NCBI GenBank assembly: GCA_019637095.1
Contig: JAHBWG010000021.1
Location: 1-64,000 of the forward strand
DNA length: 64,000 nt
Origin: Sandaracinaceae bacterium
Lineage (GTDB): Bacteria; Myxococcota_A; Polyangia; Polyangiales; Sandaracinaceae
Direction of reading: 5' to 3'
The notes under the pieces: generated by a model
The model's input: the letters and a program-made list of their open reading frames with translations, nothing else
Told to the model about the DNA's origin: nothing
Database searches by the model: none
Shown here: in pieces, positions 34,553-43,102 of the stretch
Layout of the letters: the number at the start of each line of letters is the position of its first letter
Position numbering within the stretch: the first letter of the stretch is position 1
Made by a program: the position numbers and the translations under genes

Positions 34553-35821
34553 TCACTCGGCGCCGGGGTGACGGCGGCGGCGGCGGGTCCGCGTGCGCGG
34601 CCGCGCGACGGCCTCGCCCGCGGGGCGGTCGTCGAGCCAGTCCGGCCGCCGCTCGCCGCGCGCGTGGCACTCGATCCCGAACAGCGTCGCCGCCTCGTCG
34701 AAGTACTCGCGCCGCGGCAGCGCGCCGAGCTTGCCGCCGCGCATGCGGCGGCTGGCCCCGACGAGCGTGCGGACGCGCTCCTTGAGGCGGCGCGGCACCG
34801 CGAGGCCGTCGACGACCTCCTGCATCAGCGCCTCGTACGCGCGGGTCGCGTCCTTCGCGCCGTCGACCGCCTCCTCGATCGGCCCCAGGAGCAGCGCGGC
34901 GAGCATCACCGCGTCGGTCGGCAGCGCGCCGGCGCGCTTGAGCGTGTCGATCGCGTCGAGGCGGCCCCAGAGCAGGCGCGCCTCCGGTGGGTCGTCGTCG
35001 AGGTGCATCGCGAGCTGTGGCATCAAGACGCCGAGCGCGCCGAGCTCCCACATCAGCCAGAAGCTCCGGTGCGCCGCGCCGCCGCGCAGGAGGCGCAAGA
35101 TCTCTTCCAGCAGCCGAGGCCGCGCCGCGCGCGCGAGCTCCTCGCGCTGCGCGACCATCGCCTCGACGACCTCGGGATCGATCCCGAGGTCGAGCCGCGC
35201 GCTGAACTTGATCGCGCGCAGGATGCGCACCGGATCCTCGCGGAAGCGCACGTCCGGCTGCCCGATCGTGCGCACGACGCGCCCGCGGATGTCGCGCATC
35301 CCGCCGACGTAGTCGATGACGGTGTTGGCTTCGCTGTCGTAGAAGAGCCCGTTGATGGTGAAGTCGCGGCGCATCGCGTCTTCCCACGGCTCGCCGAACA
35401 CGTTGTCGTGCCGGATCAGGAGGTCGACGTCGTCGCGGCGCCGCGACTCGTCGTCCTCCACGATGTCCTCTTCCGTCGGGTCGCGTCGGAACGTCGCCGT
35501 CTCGATGATCTTGCCGCCCGCGAAGAGGATGTGCGCGAGCCGGAAGCGGCGGCCGATCACGCGGCAGTTGCGGAAGAGGGCGCGCACCTCGTTGGGCCGC
35601 GCGCTCGTCGCGATGTCGAAGTCCTTGGGCTTGGCCCCGAGCAGGAGATCGCGCACGCCGCCGCCGACGAGGTAGGCGTGGTGCTTGTTCCGGCGCAGCC
35701 GGCGGATCACCTTCAGCGCGTCCGGGTCGACGTCGTCGGGACGGACCTCGGCGTCGTAGACCTCGGGCTCCGGTGTGTTCGGCGGTTCGGGCGGAGGCGT
35801 GGCCGGTTCCATGCGGGTCAT
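34553..35821 (-). CDS. pcnB: Poly(A) polymerase
   Basis: A 422-residue class II nucleotidyltransferase. Start ATG 35821 or 35812. The head domain has LVGGGVRDLLLG, DFDIAT with the metal-binding DxD, RRDFTINGLFYD and RFREDPVRILRAIKFSARL. After the neck and body, the C-terminus is a very basic tail (Arg-rich over the last 20 or so residues), typical of PcnB and not of CCA-adding enzymes, which lack such a tail. It adds 3' poly(A) that targets RNA for decay. An acidic N-terminal extension of about 40 residues (PPPEPPNTPEPEVYDAE) is unusual but common in myxobacteria. The gene is divergent from nagZ. Confidence 0.9.
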   Translation of the reverse strand: MTRMEPATPPPEPPNTPEPEVYDAEVRPDDVDPDALKVIRRLRRNKHHAYLVGGGVRDLLLGAKPKDFDIATSARPNEVRALFRNCRVIGRRFRLAHILFAGGKIIETATFRRDPTEEDIVEDDESRRRDDVDLLIRHDNVFGEPWEDAMRRDFTINGLFYDSEANTVIDYVGGMRDIRGRVVRTIGQPDVRFREDPVRILRAIKFSARLDLGIDPEVVEAMVAQREELARAARPRLLEEILRLLRGGAAHRSFWLMWELGALGVLMPQLAMHLDDDPPEARLLWGRLDAIDTLKRAGALPTDAVMLAALLLGPIEEAVDGAKDATRAYEALMQEVVDGLAVPRRLKERVRTLVGASRRMRGGKLGALPRREYFDEAATLFGIECHARGERRPDWLDDRPAGEAVARPRTRTRRRRRHPGAE

Positions 35822-35903
35822 GGCGAAGGTGGGACGCGTAGCACGGCGTTGGGGCCCCCCGCCCCCGAGAACGCACCCTGTAGCACGACGTAGGATGACG
35901 CGC

Positions 35904-36959
35904 ATGAAGGACTCCATCGCCGGTCAGGTCTTGCTCGCGGGCTACCCCGCGGGGGGGCCGCCCGCCGCGCTCGTCGACGCCCTCGCGGCCGACGCGCTCG
36001 CCGGGGTGATCCTCTTCAAGCGCAACACGGCCGCCGGACCCGAGGACGTCGCGGCGCAGGTGGCGCGGCTCGCGGAGGCGAGCGCGCGGACGCCGCTGGT
36101 GGCGATCGATCAGGAGGGCGGGCGCGTCCAGCGGCTGCGCGCGCCGGTGCTCGAGCTGCCGCCGATGCGTGCCCTCGGGGCGCGGGACGAGCCTGCGCTG
36201 ACGCGCCGGGCGGCGAACGCGCTCGGGCGCCAGCTCGCCGCGCTCGGGATCAACGTCGACCTCGCGCCGGTGCTCGACGTGGACACCAACCCCGACAACC
36301 CCGTCATCGGCGATCGCAGCTTCGGCGCGGACCCGCACCTCGTGGCGCGGCACGGCCTGGCGTTCGCGCGCGGCCTCGCCGACGCGGGGGTGCTCGCGTG
36401 CGGCAAGCACTTCCCCGGGCACGGCGACACGGTGGAGGACAGCCACCTCGCGCTGCCGGCGCTCGCCCACGACATGGCGCGGCTCGAGGCGGTGGAGCTC
36501 GTCCCGTTCCGCGCCGCTCGGGCGGAGCTCCCCGCCATGATGACCGCGCACATCGTGTTCCGCGCGCTCGACGCCGAGCGGCCGGCGACGCTCTCGCGCC
36601 GCGTCGTCACCGGGCTGTTGCGCGAGCAGCTCGGCTTCGCGGGGCTCGTGGTGAGCGACGACCTCGAGATGAAGGCGATCGCGGATCACTACTCGGTGCC
36701 GCGCGCGGCCGTCGAGGCGATCCGCGCGGGGTGCGACCTCTTGCTGATCTGCTCCCGGCTCGACTGGGTGGCCGAGGCGCGCGAGGCGATCGCGCGCGAG
36801 GCCGCGGCGGACGCGGCGTTCGCGGCGCGCCTGCGCGAGGCGGCCGCGCGGGTCGGCGCCGCCCGCGCGCGGGTGCGCTGCGCGCCGGTCTCGCCCGAGG
36901 TGCTCGCCCGCGCGCTCGACGACGAGGACGCCCGGTCGGTGCGGGCGGCGCTGGCGTAG
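35904..36959 (+). CDS. nagZ: Beta-N-acetylhexosaminidase, GH3 family
   Basis: A 351-residue GH3 enzyme. ATG 35904 is preferred because AGGA lies about 7 bases before it; ATG 35895 is in frame too. Signature: KHFPGHGDT, with the catalytic His-Asp loop nearby, and VSDDLEMKAI with the nucleophile Asp. NagZ removes N-acetylglucosamine from muropeptides in the cytosol during peptidoglycan recycling, which also feeds beta-lactamase induction in some bacteria. No signal peptide is present, which fits the cytosolic enzyme. The gene is followed by the diguanylate cyclase gene 57 bp downstream. Confidence 0.93.
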   Translation: MKDSIAGQVLLAGYPAGGPPAALVDALAADALAGVILFKRNTAAGPEDVAAQVARLAEASARTPLVAIDQEGGRVQRLRAPVLELPPMRALGARDEPALTRRAANALGRQLAALGINVDLAPVLDVDTNPDNPVIGDRSFGADPHLVARHGLAFARGLADAGVLACGKHFPGHGDTVEDSHLALPALAHDMARLEAVELVPFRAARAELPAMMTAHIVFRALDAERPATLSRRVVTGLLREQLGFAGLVVSDDLEMKAIADHYSVPRAAVEAIRAGCDLLLICSRLDWVAEAREAIAREAAADAAFAARLREAAARVGAARARVRCAPVSPEVLARALDDEDARSVRAALA

Positions 36960-37016
36960 TCGGCGCGAGGAACGAGGTGCCCGAGGGCGCGCGCTCCGCG
37001 CTATCGTGACGGAGTC

Positions 37017-38165
37017 GTGGCGGGGAAGGCCGAGACGGATGGCGAGGCGCGCGCGCGCCTCGAAGCGGAGAACGCCTCGCTGCGGCGCGCGATCGAGATC
37101 CTGCACGAGGTCTCGACGCTCGTGCGCGCCGCGCAGGAGCTCGAGCCGACCCTCTACGCGCTCCTGACCGGCGTGACCGCGGGGGTCGGGCTCGGGATGC
37201 ACCGCGCGGCGATCTTCCTCGAGCGCGACGGCGCGCTCGTCGGCGCGGCCGGGGTCGGCCCGCTCGACGAGGCGGAGGCGGATCGGGTCTGGCGCTCGAT
37301 CGAGCGCGAGCAGCCCGACCTGCGCACGCTCTACGCCTCGGGGCTCTCGCTCCGCAAGCGGCCCGGCTCGTTCGATCGCGTGGTGCGCGCCGCGCGCGTG
37401 GCGGTCGCGGACGACTCCGCGCTCGCGACCGCGTACCGCGAGGCGCGGCTCGTCTACGGCGCCGAGCGGGGCGCGGCGGCCGCGGGTCCGTTCGACGCGG
37501 CGACGGTGCTCGCCGCGCCGCTCCGCGGCGAGGAGCGCGTGCGCGGCGTCCTCGTCGCGGACCGGCGCTTCCGCGGCGCGGCGCCCGACGCGGAGGCGCG
37601 CCTCGTGTTCGACCTGCTCGCGGATCACGCGGGGCGCGCGGTCGAGAACGCCGAGCGGTACGAGGCGCTCGCGGCGGAGGCGAGCACGGACGCGCTCACG
37701 GGGCTCGGGACCCGGCGGCGGTTCGCGGAGCAGCTCGATCGCGTCGTCGCCGCGGGCCGCGCGCACGGGCGGCCGGTGGGCCTCTTGATGATCGATCTCG
37801 ACGACTTCAAGCGGCTCAACGACACGTACGGACATCCGGTCGGCGACGCCGTGCTGCGCGAGGTCGGCCGGCGCCTCGCGACGGCGCTGCGCCCGAACGA
37901 GGGCTTCCGCTACGGCGGCGAGGAGCTCGCGGTGCTCCTCTCGGCGGTCGACGCGGACGGGCTCGCGTCGGCCGCCGAGCGAGTCTTCGCGGCGATCACG
38001 GGCGAGCCGTTCGCGCTCCCCGGCGGGCCGACGCTCGCCCTGCGCTGCTCGATCGGCGGCGCGCTCGGCGTCGACGGAGCCGAGGGGCTCGTGCGCGACG
38101 CGGACGACGCGCTCCTCGCGGCCAAGCGCGCGGGCAAGCACCGCATCGAGCTCGCCGCGCGTTGA
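37017..38165 (+). CDS. GAF-GGDEF diguanylate cyclase
   Basis: A 382-residue protein starting at GTG 37017. A short coiled coil (about 10-40) leads into a GAF domain (42-215), then a GGDEF domain (220-380) with STDALTGLGTRRRF, DLDDFKRLNDTYGH and the active site GGEEL (300-304), a functional variant of GGDEF. It should make cyclic-di-GMP when the GAF ligand is sensed. The inhibitory I-site position carries RPNE instead of RxxD, so product feedback may be weak. No membrane segment. C-di-GMP in these bacteria governs motility and matrix. Confidence 0.9.
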   Translation: MAGKAETDGEARARLEAENASLRRAIEILHEVSTLVRAAQELEPTLYALLTGVTAGVGLGMHRAAIFLERDGALVGAAGVGPLDEAEADRVWRSIEREQPDLRTLYASGLSLRKRPGSFDRVVRAARVAVADDSALATAYREARLVYGAERGAAAAGPFDAATVLAAPLRGEERVRGVLVADRRFRGAAPDAEARLVFDLLADHAGRAVENAERYEALAAEASTDALTGLGTRRRFAEQLDRVVAAGRAHGRPVGLLMIDLDDFKRLNDTYGHPVGDAVLREVGRRLATALRPNEGFRYGGEELAVLLSAVDADGLASAAERVFAAITGEPFALPGGPTLALRCSIGGALGVDGAEGLVRDADDALLAAKRAGKHRIELAAR

Positions 38166-38202
38166 GCGCCGGATGGCGCGACAGACGCGCGATGAGCTCG
38201 CG

Positions 38203-38763
38203 TCACTCTGCGCGGACGGTGAAGCGCAGGACGTCCGCGGGCGCGTCGCCGACCTCGACGACGTAGACGCCGAGCGCGCGGCCGGCGAACGCGACGCTGA
38301 CGCTCGCGTGGGTCGCGGGCTCGCCGCAGCGCTCGAGGCGCGCGACGGTCACGCGGTGCTCTCCGGGGCCGAGCGCGCCCGCGAGGTAGAGCGGCGCGGG
38401 CGGGCCGGGGCGCTCCTCGCAGTCGGTGGCCGGCGCCTCCGCGCGCAGCCCCGCGGGCGCGACCTCCACGGCGAGCCGCGCGCCATCGCTCCACGCGAGG
38501 CCGACCGCGAGCGCGTCGCTCCCGGGCGCGCCGTCGCAGCCCTCGTCGATGCGGCCGTCGCAGTCCGCGTCGAGCGCGTCGCAGCGCTCCGTCTCGAAGC
38601 AGACGGGCTCCATCGCGCGCGCTCCGTCGGCGGTGGTGGGGTCCGCGACGGTGAGCGTCGTCGGCGGCGGTGGCGTCGCGGGAGGCGCGCTCGCGCCGCA
38701 GCCCGCGAGGACGCTGCAGCCCGCGAGGACCATCGAGAAGGCGAGACGGAGCGGGCGGGCCAT
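38203..38763 (-). CDS. Small lipoprotein with MopE-like Ca-binding motif
   Basis: A 186-residue product from ATG 38763. The signal region (MARPLRLAFSMVLAGCSVLAGC) has two candidate lipobox cysteines, and a Pro/Thr linker follows. Residues about 60-75 carry DALDADCDGRIDEGCDG, the Asp-rich putative metal-binding repeat common in myxobacterial lipoproteins (MopE-like), with spaced cysteines. The last 110 residues look beta-rich (LAVEVAPAGLRAEAPATDC, APLYLAGALGPGEHRVTV). Function unknown. It is divergent from the S10 peptidase gene. Confidence 0.8.
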   Translation of the reverse strand: MARPLRLAFSMVLAGCSVLAGCGASAPPATPPPPTTLTVADPTTADGARAMEPVCFETERCDALDADCDGRIDEGCDGAPGSDALAVGLAWSDGARLAVEVAPAGLRAEAPATDCEERPGPPAPLYLAGALGPGEHRVTVARLERCGEPATHASVSVAFAGRALGVYVVEVGDAPADVLRFTVRAE

Positions 38764-38813
38764 GGTACGGCGGGATAGCACGGCGCCGGGGCGCGCGTGC
38801 GATGAGGAGCGAG

Positions 38814-40277
38814 ATGGCAGCCGAGCCCGAGACCGAGAAGGAGAAGCCCGCGCGTCGCGCCGAGGATCGCCCACCGCCCGTCGAGCGCACCGTGGCGAGC
38901 GAGCGCTCCGTCGAGATCGGCGGACAGACCGTGCGTTACACGGTGACCGCGGGGACGATCTTCCTGCGCGACGCGAAGGACGATCCGCGCGCGGAGGTGT
39001 TCTACGTCGCGTACGTGCGCGACGTGCCCGACCCGACGCCGCGCCCCGTCGTGTTCGCGTTCAACGGAGGGCCCGGCTCGAGCGCGGTGTGGCTGCACCT
39101 GGGCACGCTCGGTCCGCGGCGCGTCGAGGCGGCGGACGCGGCGCCCTCGCCGAGCGGTCCCGTGCGCATCGTGGACAACGCCGACTCGATCCTCGACGCG
39201 GCGGACCTCGTCTTCATCGATCCGGTCGGCACCGGCTGGAGCCGCCCGCTCGGCGACGCGAAGGCCACCGAGTTCCACAGCGTGGACGACGACGCGCGCT
39301 CGGTCGCGGAGGTCATCCAGCGCTGGACGAGCCGCAACGGCCGCTGGGCCTCGCCGAAGCTGCTCGCGGGCGAGAGCTACGGCGCGACGCGCGCCGGCCG
39401 GCTCGCCGCGATGCTCGCCGACGAGGGCGTGATGCTCGACGGCGTCGCGCTCGTCTCGCCGGCGCTCATGTTCCAGGCGCTCGTGTTCGAGACGGGCAAC
39501 GACCTGCCTTACGTCCTCTACCTCCCGGGCTACGCGGCGGCGGCCGCGTACCACGAGCGGCTCTCGCCGGCGCCGCGCGACCTCGCCGCGTACCTGCGCG
39601 AGGTCGAGGCGTTCGCCCTCGACGAGTACGCGCCCGCGCTGCTCAAGGGCGCCGCGCTCCCCACCGAGCGACGCGACGCGCTCGCCGAGCGGCTCGGGCA
39701 GATGACCGGCCTCGACCCCGCGCTCTGGCGCCGGCACGAGCTGCGCGTCGATCTGTCCCGCTTCTGCCGCGAGCTGCTGCGCGACGAGGGGCGCATCGTC
39801 GGCCGGCTCGACGCGCGCTTCGTCGGCGCGCTCCCGCGCGACGAGGACGACCCGGGCGAGCACGACCCGGCGTTCTTCTTCCCGTATGGGCCCTACACCG
39901 CGGCGATCCAGCACTACCTCACGCGCGAGCTCGGCTACGAGGAGGAGCGCCGCTACGAGGTCATCAGCCTCTCCGTCAACGAGACGTGGCGGTGGAGCGA
40001 GCCCAAGCAGAAGCGCATGGGCTACGTCGACACCGCGTCGGATCTGCGGCGCGCGATGACCCACCACCCGCACCTCACGGTGCTGTTCGCCAACGGCTAC
40101 TACGACCTCGCGACGCCGTACTTCGCGTCGATGCACACCGCGCGACATCTCGGCCGCGAGCCCGCGATCCGCGCACAGGTGCGCGAGTCGTTCTACGAGG
40201 CGGGGCACATGATGTACCTGCACCCGCCCTCGCGCGCGCGCCTGCGCCGCGACCTGCTCGAGCTCCTCGGCGGCTGA
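38814..40277 (+). CDS. S10 family serine carboxypeptidase-like protein
   Basis: ATG 38814 is favoured by GAGGAG just before it; ATG 38802 is also in frame. The 487-residue protein has NGGPGSS (84-90), the oxyanion motif of S10, nucleophile elbow GESYG with Ser188, an Asp in FANGYYDLATP and His in EAGHMMYLHP, which together make the triad. No signal peptide is visible, so it may act in the cytosol or leave by another route. S10 enzymes trim residues from peptide C-termini. Its TGA abuts the TCA (stop of the next, opposite gene), with no spacer. Confidence 0.92.
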   Translation: MAAEPETEKEKPARRAEDRPPPVERTVASERSVEIGGQTVRYTVTAGTIFLRDAKDDPRAEVFYVAYVRDVPDPTPRPVVFAFNGGPGSSAVWLHLGTLGPRRVEAADAAPSPSGPVRIVDNADSILDAADLVFIDPVGTGWSRPLGDAKATEFHSVDDDARSVAEVIQRWTSRNGRWASPKLLAGESYGATRAGRLAAMLADEGVMLDGVALVSPALMFQALVFETGNDLPYVLYLPGYAAAAAYHERLSPAPRDLAAYLREVEAFALDEYAPALLKGAALPTERRDALAERLGQMTGLDPALWRRHELRVDLSRFCRELLRDEGRIVGRLDARFVGALPRDEDDPGEHDPAFFFPYGPYTAAIQHYLTRELGYEEERRYEVISLSVNETWRWSEPKQKRMGYVDTASDLRRAMTHHPHLTVLFANGYYDLATPYFASMHTARHLGREPAIRAQVRESFYEAGHMMYLHPPSRARLRRDLLELLGG

Positions 40278-41777
40278 TCACAGCACGTCGCTGCAGATCG
40301 GCGCCAGGCACGCGCCGCGCGGCTCCGGCACGCACGCGAGGCCGGCGGCGCAGTCCTCCTCGAAGAGGCAGCGCTCGCCCGCGACGCCGAGGTCCGCGCA
40401 CGCGAAGCCGCCGCTCGCCGAGGGCGCGCACGCGCCCTGGCACTCGTTGCCCGCCGAGCAGGACGCGCCGGCCGGGCGGCGGGCCGCGCAGGCGAGGCGG
40501 TCGAAGTCGCAGAAGAGGCTGGCCGCGCAGGTCGCGTCGTTCTCGCACCGCGCGCCCTCGCCCGCGCGCACGCGGCAGACGCTGCCCGAGGGCTCGAACG
40601 CGCAGCCGAGCTCCGCCGCGCAGCGGTTGTCGACGGTGCACGGCTCGCCCGCGCCGCCGAGCGGGCGGCACGCGAGGTCGCCTTCGGCGCCGGGGAGGCA
40701 GCCGAGGCCGTCCGCGCAGACGCGCGGGCCGAGCTCGTCGAGCAGGCACGGCGAGCCCTCGCCCCCCGGCGCGCGACAGCGGCTGTCGAGCATGTCGCAG
40801 CCGAGACCGACGCCGCAGCGCACGCCGTCGGCGCACGGCTCGCCCTCGCCCGGCAGCGGTGCGCAGACGCCGCGCACGAGGTCGCACGCGAGACCCGCAT
40901 CGCACGCGCTCGCGTCCGCGCAGGGCTCGCCCTCGGCCGCGCGCGGCCGGCACGCGCGCAGGCGCGCGCAGCGCGAGAGGTTGCCGCAGTCCGCGTCGGT
41001 CGCGCAGCCGCCGGCCGCGGGCGCGCACGCGCCGTCCTCGCAGCGCGCGCCCACCGGGCACGTCGCTGCGCTGATGCAAGTGCCGCCGGCGAGCGCGGCG
41101 CACGAGCCGGCGACGCACGAGAGCGGCGGCGCGCACGGCAGTCGCTCGCTGCACGCGTCCCCCACGCCCGCCGGCGCGCGGCACGCGCCGTCGATGCACA
41201 CGAGCTCGAGCGCGCAGTCGTACGGTCCGCTGCACGGCTGGCCGCGCTCGCGCCGCGTCGCGCAGCGACCGTCGAGGCACGCGCCCGCGCCGTCCGCGCA
41301 GACGGGCGCCTCGCACGCCTCGCCGAGGCCGGCGTTCGCGGTGAAGAACGGCTCGCAGTACGCGAAGAGCGTGACCGCGCTCGGCCGCGCGCACGCGGGC
41401 GTCTCGGCCGCGAGCCGCGCCACGCACGCCGCCGCCGCCTCCTCGCGCAGGCGGCCCTCACCGCGCGCGATCGCTTCGCGCAGGCCGCGGAGCGAGCTCA
41501 CGCAGGCGTCGCGCTGGCGCGCTACGCAGGCCGCGACGTCGAGCGCTCCGCCGGGCAGCACCGCGCCGCACCCGCACTCGGCGCCGGCCCCGCACGCGAG
41601 CTCCGCGACCGGCGCGCAGTACACCTCCGCCAGATCGCCGCCGGCGGCCGCGTCGAGCGCGCCCGCGTCCGCCGGCGCGGCGTCGAGCGCGCCCGCGTCG
41701 AGCGGTGTCGCGCCGCCGTCGCACGCGACAGCGAGCAGGAGGAGCGAACCGGGCCCGAGAGAACGCCAAGAGCGCAT
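40278..41777 (-). CDS. Cys-rich lipoprotein with Dickkopf-like repeats
   Basis: A 499-residue lipoprotein (signal ends LLLLAVAC) with an Asp/Ala linker. A 120-residue Ala-rich helical domain is followed by about ten short Cys-rich repeats of the type GEPCADGVRCGVGLGCD, GEPCTVDNRCAAELGCAF and GARCENDATCAASLFCDF. This EGF/Dickkopf-like pattern (GxxCxxxxxCxxGxxC) is common in secreted myxobacterial proteins and probably binds other surface proteins. The enzymatic role, if any, is unknown. It converges with the S10 peptidase gene without a gap. Confidence 0.85.
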   Translation of the reverse strand: MRSWRSLGPGSLLLLAVACDGGATPLDAGALDAAPADAGALDAAAGGDLAEVYCAPVAELACGAGAECGCGAVLPGGALDVAACVARQRDACVSSLRGLREAIARGEGRLREEAAAACVARLAAETPACARPSAVTLFAYCEPFFTANAGLGEACEAPVCADGAGACLDGRCATRRERGQPCSGPYDCALELVCIDGACRAPAGVGDACSERLPCAPPLSCVAGSCAALAGGTCISAATCPVGARCEDGACAPAAGGCATDADCGNLSRCARLRACRPRAAEGEPCADASACDAGLACDLVRGVCAPLPGEGEPCADGVRCGVGLGCDMLDSRCRAPGGEGSPCLLDELGPRVCADGLGCLPGAEGDLACRPLGGAGEPCTVDNRCAAELGCAFEPSGSVCRVRAGEGARCENDATCAASLFCDFDRLACAARRPAGASCSAGNECQGACAPSASGGFACADLGVAGERCLFEEDCAAGLACVPEPRGACLAPICSDVL

Positions 41778-41817
41778 GGTGCGGATGCTTGTCCGCCCCA
41801 GGTCTGCGCGCAACGCG

Positions 41818-42433
41818 TCACACGTCGGCGGGATCCGGCGGGTTCCAGATCAGGTCCTCCGCGAGGCCGAGCTCGGCGAGCTCGTCGGCGCGCGAGCCCG
41901 CCTCGCCGACGCAGAAGAACTCGTCCAGCTGCGGGGGGGGCGACGTCGGTCGCTGACAAGGCGGCGTGCATCTGTCCACGGTGATGGATCTGGTGCTGGT
42001 AGAGGTGCGCGAGCATCCGCACGAGGGGATCACGCGTCTCGCCTCGGGCGCGCAGGATGGGCACGACGAGCTGGCCGAGCGTCGCGTCGTCGAGCGAGCG
42101 CGCGAGGGCGATCAGGCGCATGTCCGCCGCACGCTGGGCGGCGGCGAGCGCGGCGCACGTGAGGAATGGCTCCTCGGGCTCGAAGAAGCGACCTGGGCGC
42201 GGCTCGGGAGCCCGGCCATCGAGCGCGCGCTCCATCGCGTCGAGGTAGAACCAGTCGACCGTCAGGAGGTGATTGGCGGTCGCGCGGAGCGAGCCGAAGA
42301 AGAGCGCGCGCGGCGCGGCGAAGTCTTCGTCCGAGAGGCGAGCGCACGAGCCGAGCAGGCGGTGGTTCGCCCACGCCGAATTGCACGCCATCGTGAAGAG
42401 GTGGTGAGCGAGGGGATCGCGCGGGGTGCTCAC
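41818..42433 (-). pseudogene. DinB-family protein gene, frameshifted at a C8 tract
   Basis: The gene starts at GTG 42433 and reads as a DinB/YfiT-type metalloprotein for 165 codons: AHHLFTMACNSAWANHRLL, LLTVDWFYLDAM, and AHLYQHQIHHRGQMHAALS with the metal-binding histidines. At a run of eight C (plus-strand G, 41933-41940) the frame shifts; the next frame continues correctly (PPQLDEFFCVGEAGSRADE, LIWNPPDPADV) to a stop at 41818. Seven C would restore one frame. This is either a real inactivation, slippage-mediated phase variation or a sequencing artefact. It follows a lipoprotein gene on the same strand by 4 bp. Confidence 0.8.
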
Positions 42434-42437
42434 GAGG

Positions 42438-43034
42438 TCAGCTCGGGCGGACGCCGCGGATGTTCGTCGAGAGCTCCTCCGGCGCCTCCTCGAGGGCGCC
42501 GGCGACGTCGGCGCACGGGACGAGCTCGCGCACCCGCAGGTGCTCCTCGGGCGGGTCGCGAAAGGGCGGGCTCGAGTTGAGGATGTCCACCTCGCCGACC
42601 CACGCGTCGAGGTGCGCGCGCGAGGCCCCGGGCGGGGACGTGATCAGCACGACCGCGCAGCGCCCGTTCGCGTGGAGGAGCGCGGCGCCGACGCTCGCCG
42701 CGCGGCAGCCCTGCCGCGGGCAGACGCGCTCCGGCGAGGGGCGGACGTCGATCGGCGCGCCGTCGGCGACCTCCTCGGTGAGCGCGACGAGGCGGCGCTG
42801 CACGGCGGCCGCGGTGGCCGCGAGCGCCTCGTCCGAGCCGGCCGGCACGATGCGCGGCCACAGGACCACGTAGCCGCCGGGCTCGCCGCGCGAGGTGCTC
42901 ACGCGCGGGTCGCGCTCGCCCTCGAAGCTCGCGGCGTACGCGGGGTCGTGCCCGTCGGGGAAGGTCGGCTCCGCGCTCGCGCCGCCGCAGCCGGCGGCGA
43001 CGAGGAGCCCGAGCGTGGAGGAGAGCGCGCGCAT
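42438..43034 (-). CDS. Hypothetical lipoprotein
   Basis: A 198-residue protein with a lipoprotein signal (MRALSSTLGLLVAAGC). The mature part has two cysteine pairs (for example ERVCPRQGCRAA) and a probable alpha/beta fold (GGYVVLWPRIVPA, VVLITSPPGASRAHLDAW). No family recognised. The DinB-type gene follows after 4 bp on the same strand, so they are likely co-transcribed. It is divergent from the polyprenyl synthase operon, sharing a 68-bp promoter region. Confidence 0.75.
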   Translation of the reverse strand: MRALSSTLGLLVAAGCGGASAEPTFPDGHDPAYAASFEGERDPRVSTSRGEPGGYVVLWPRIVPAGSDEALAATAAAVQRRLVALTEEVADGAPIDVRPSPERVCPRQGCRAASVGAALLHANGRCAVVLITSPPGASRAHLDAWVGEVDILNSSPPFRDPPEEHLRVRELVPCADVAGALEEAPEELSTNIRGVRPS

Positions 43035-43102
43035 CCCCGATGCGTACCACGGCTCGCCCACCGGATGACACGCGCCGCGCTCGGCGCGTAGCATCGCGCG
43101 CC

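Noticed and set aside
34553-35821. tRNA CCA-adding enzyme
   Set aside because: The basic C-terminal tail and acidic N-terminal extension fit PcnB; the shared head domain alone cannot separate them, so a small doubt remains.
38670-38813. Upstream extension of the S10 peptidase start
   Set aside because: It overlaps the divergent lipoprotein gene's signal peptide; ATG 38814 with GAGGAG is the better start.
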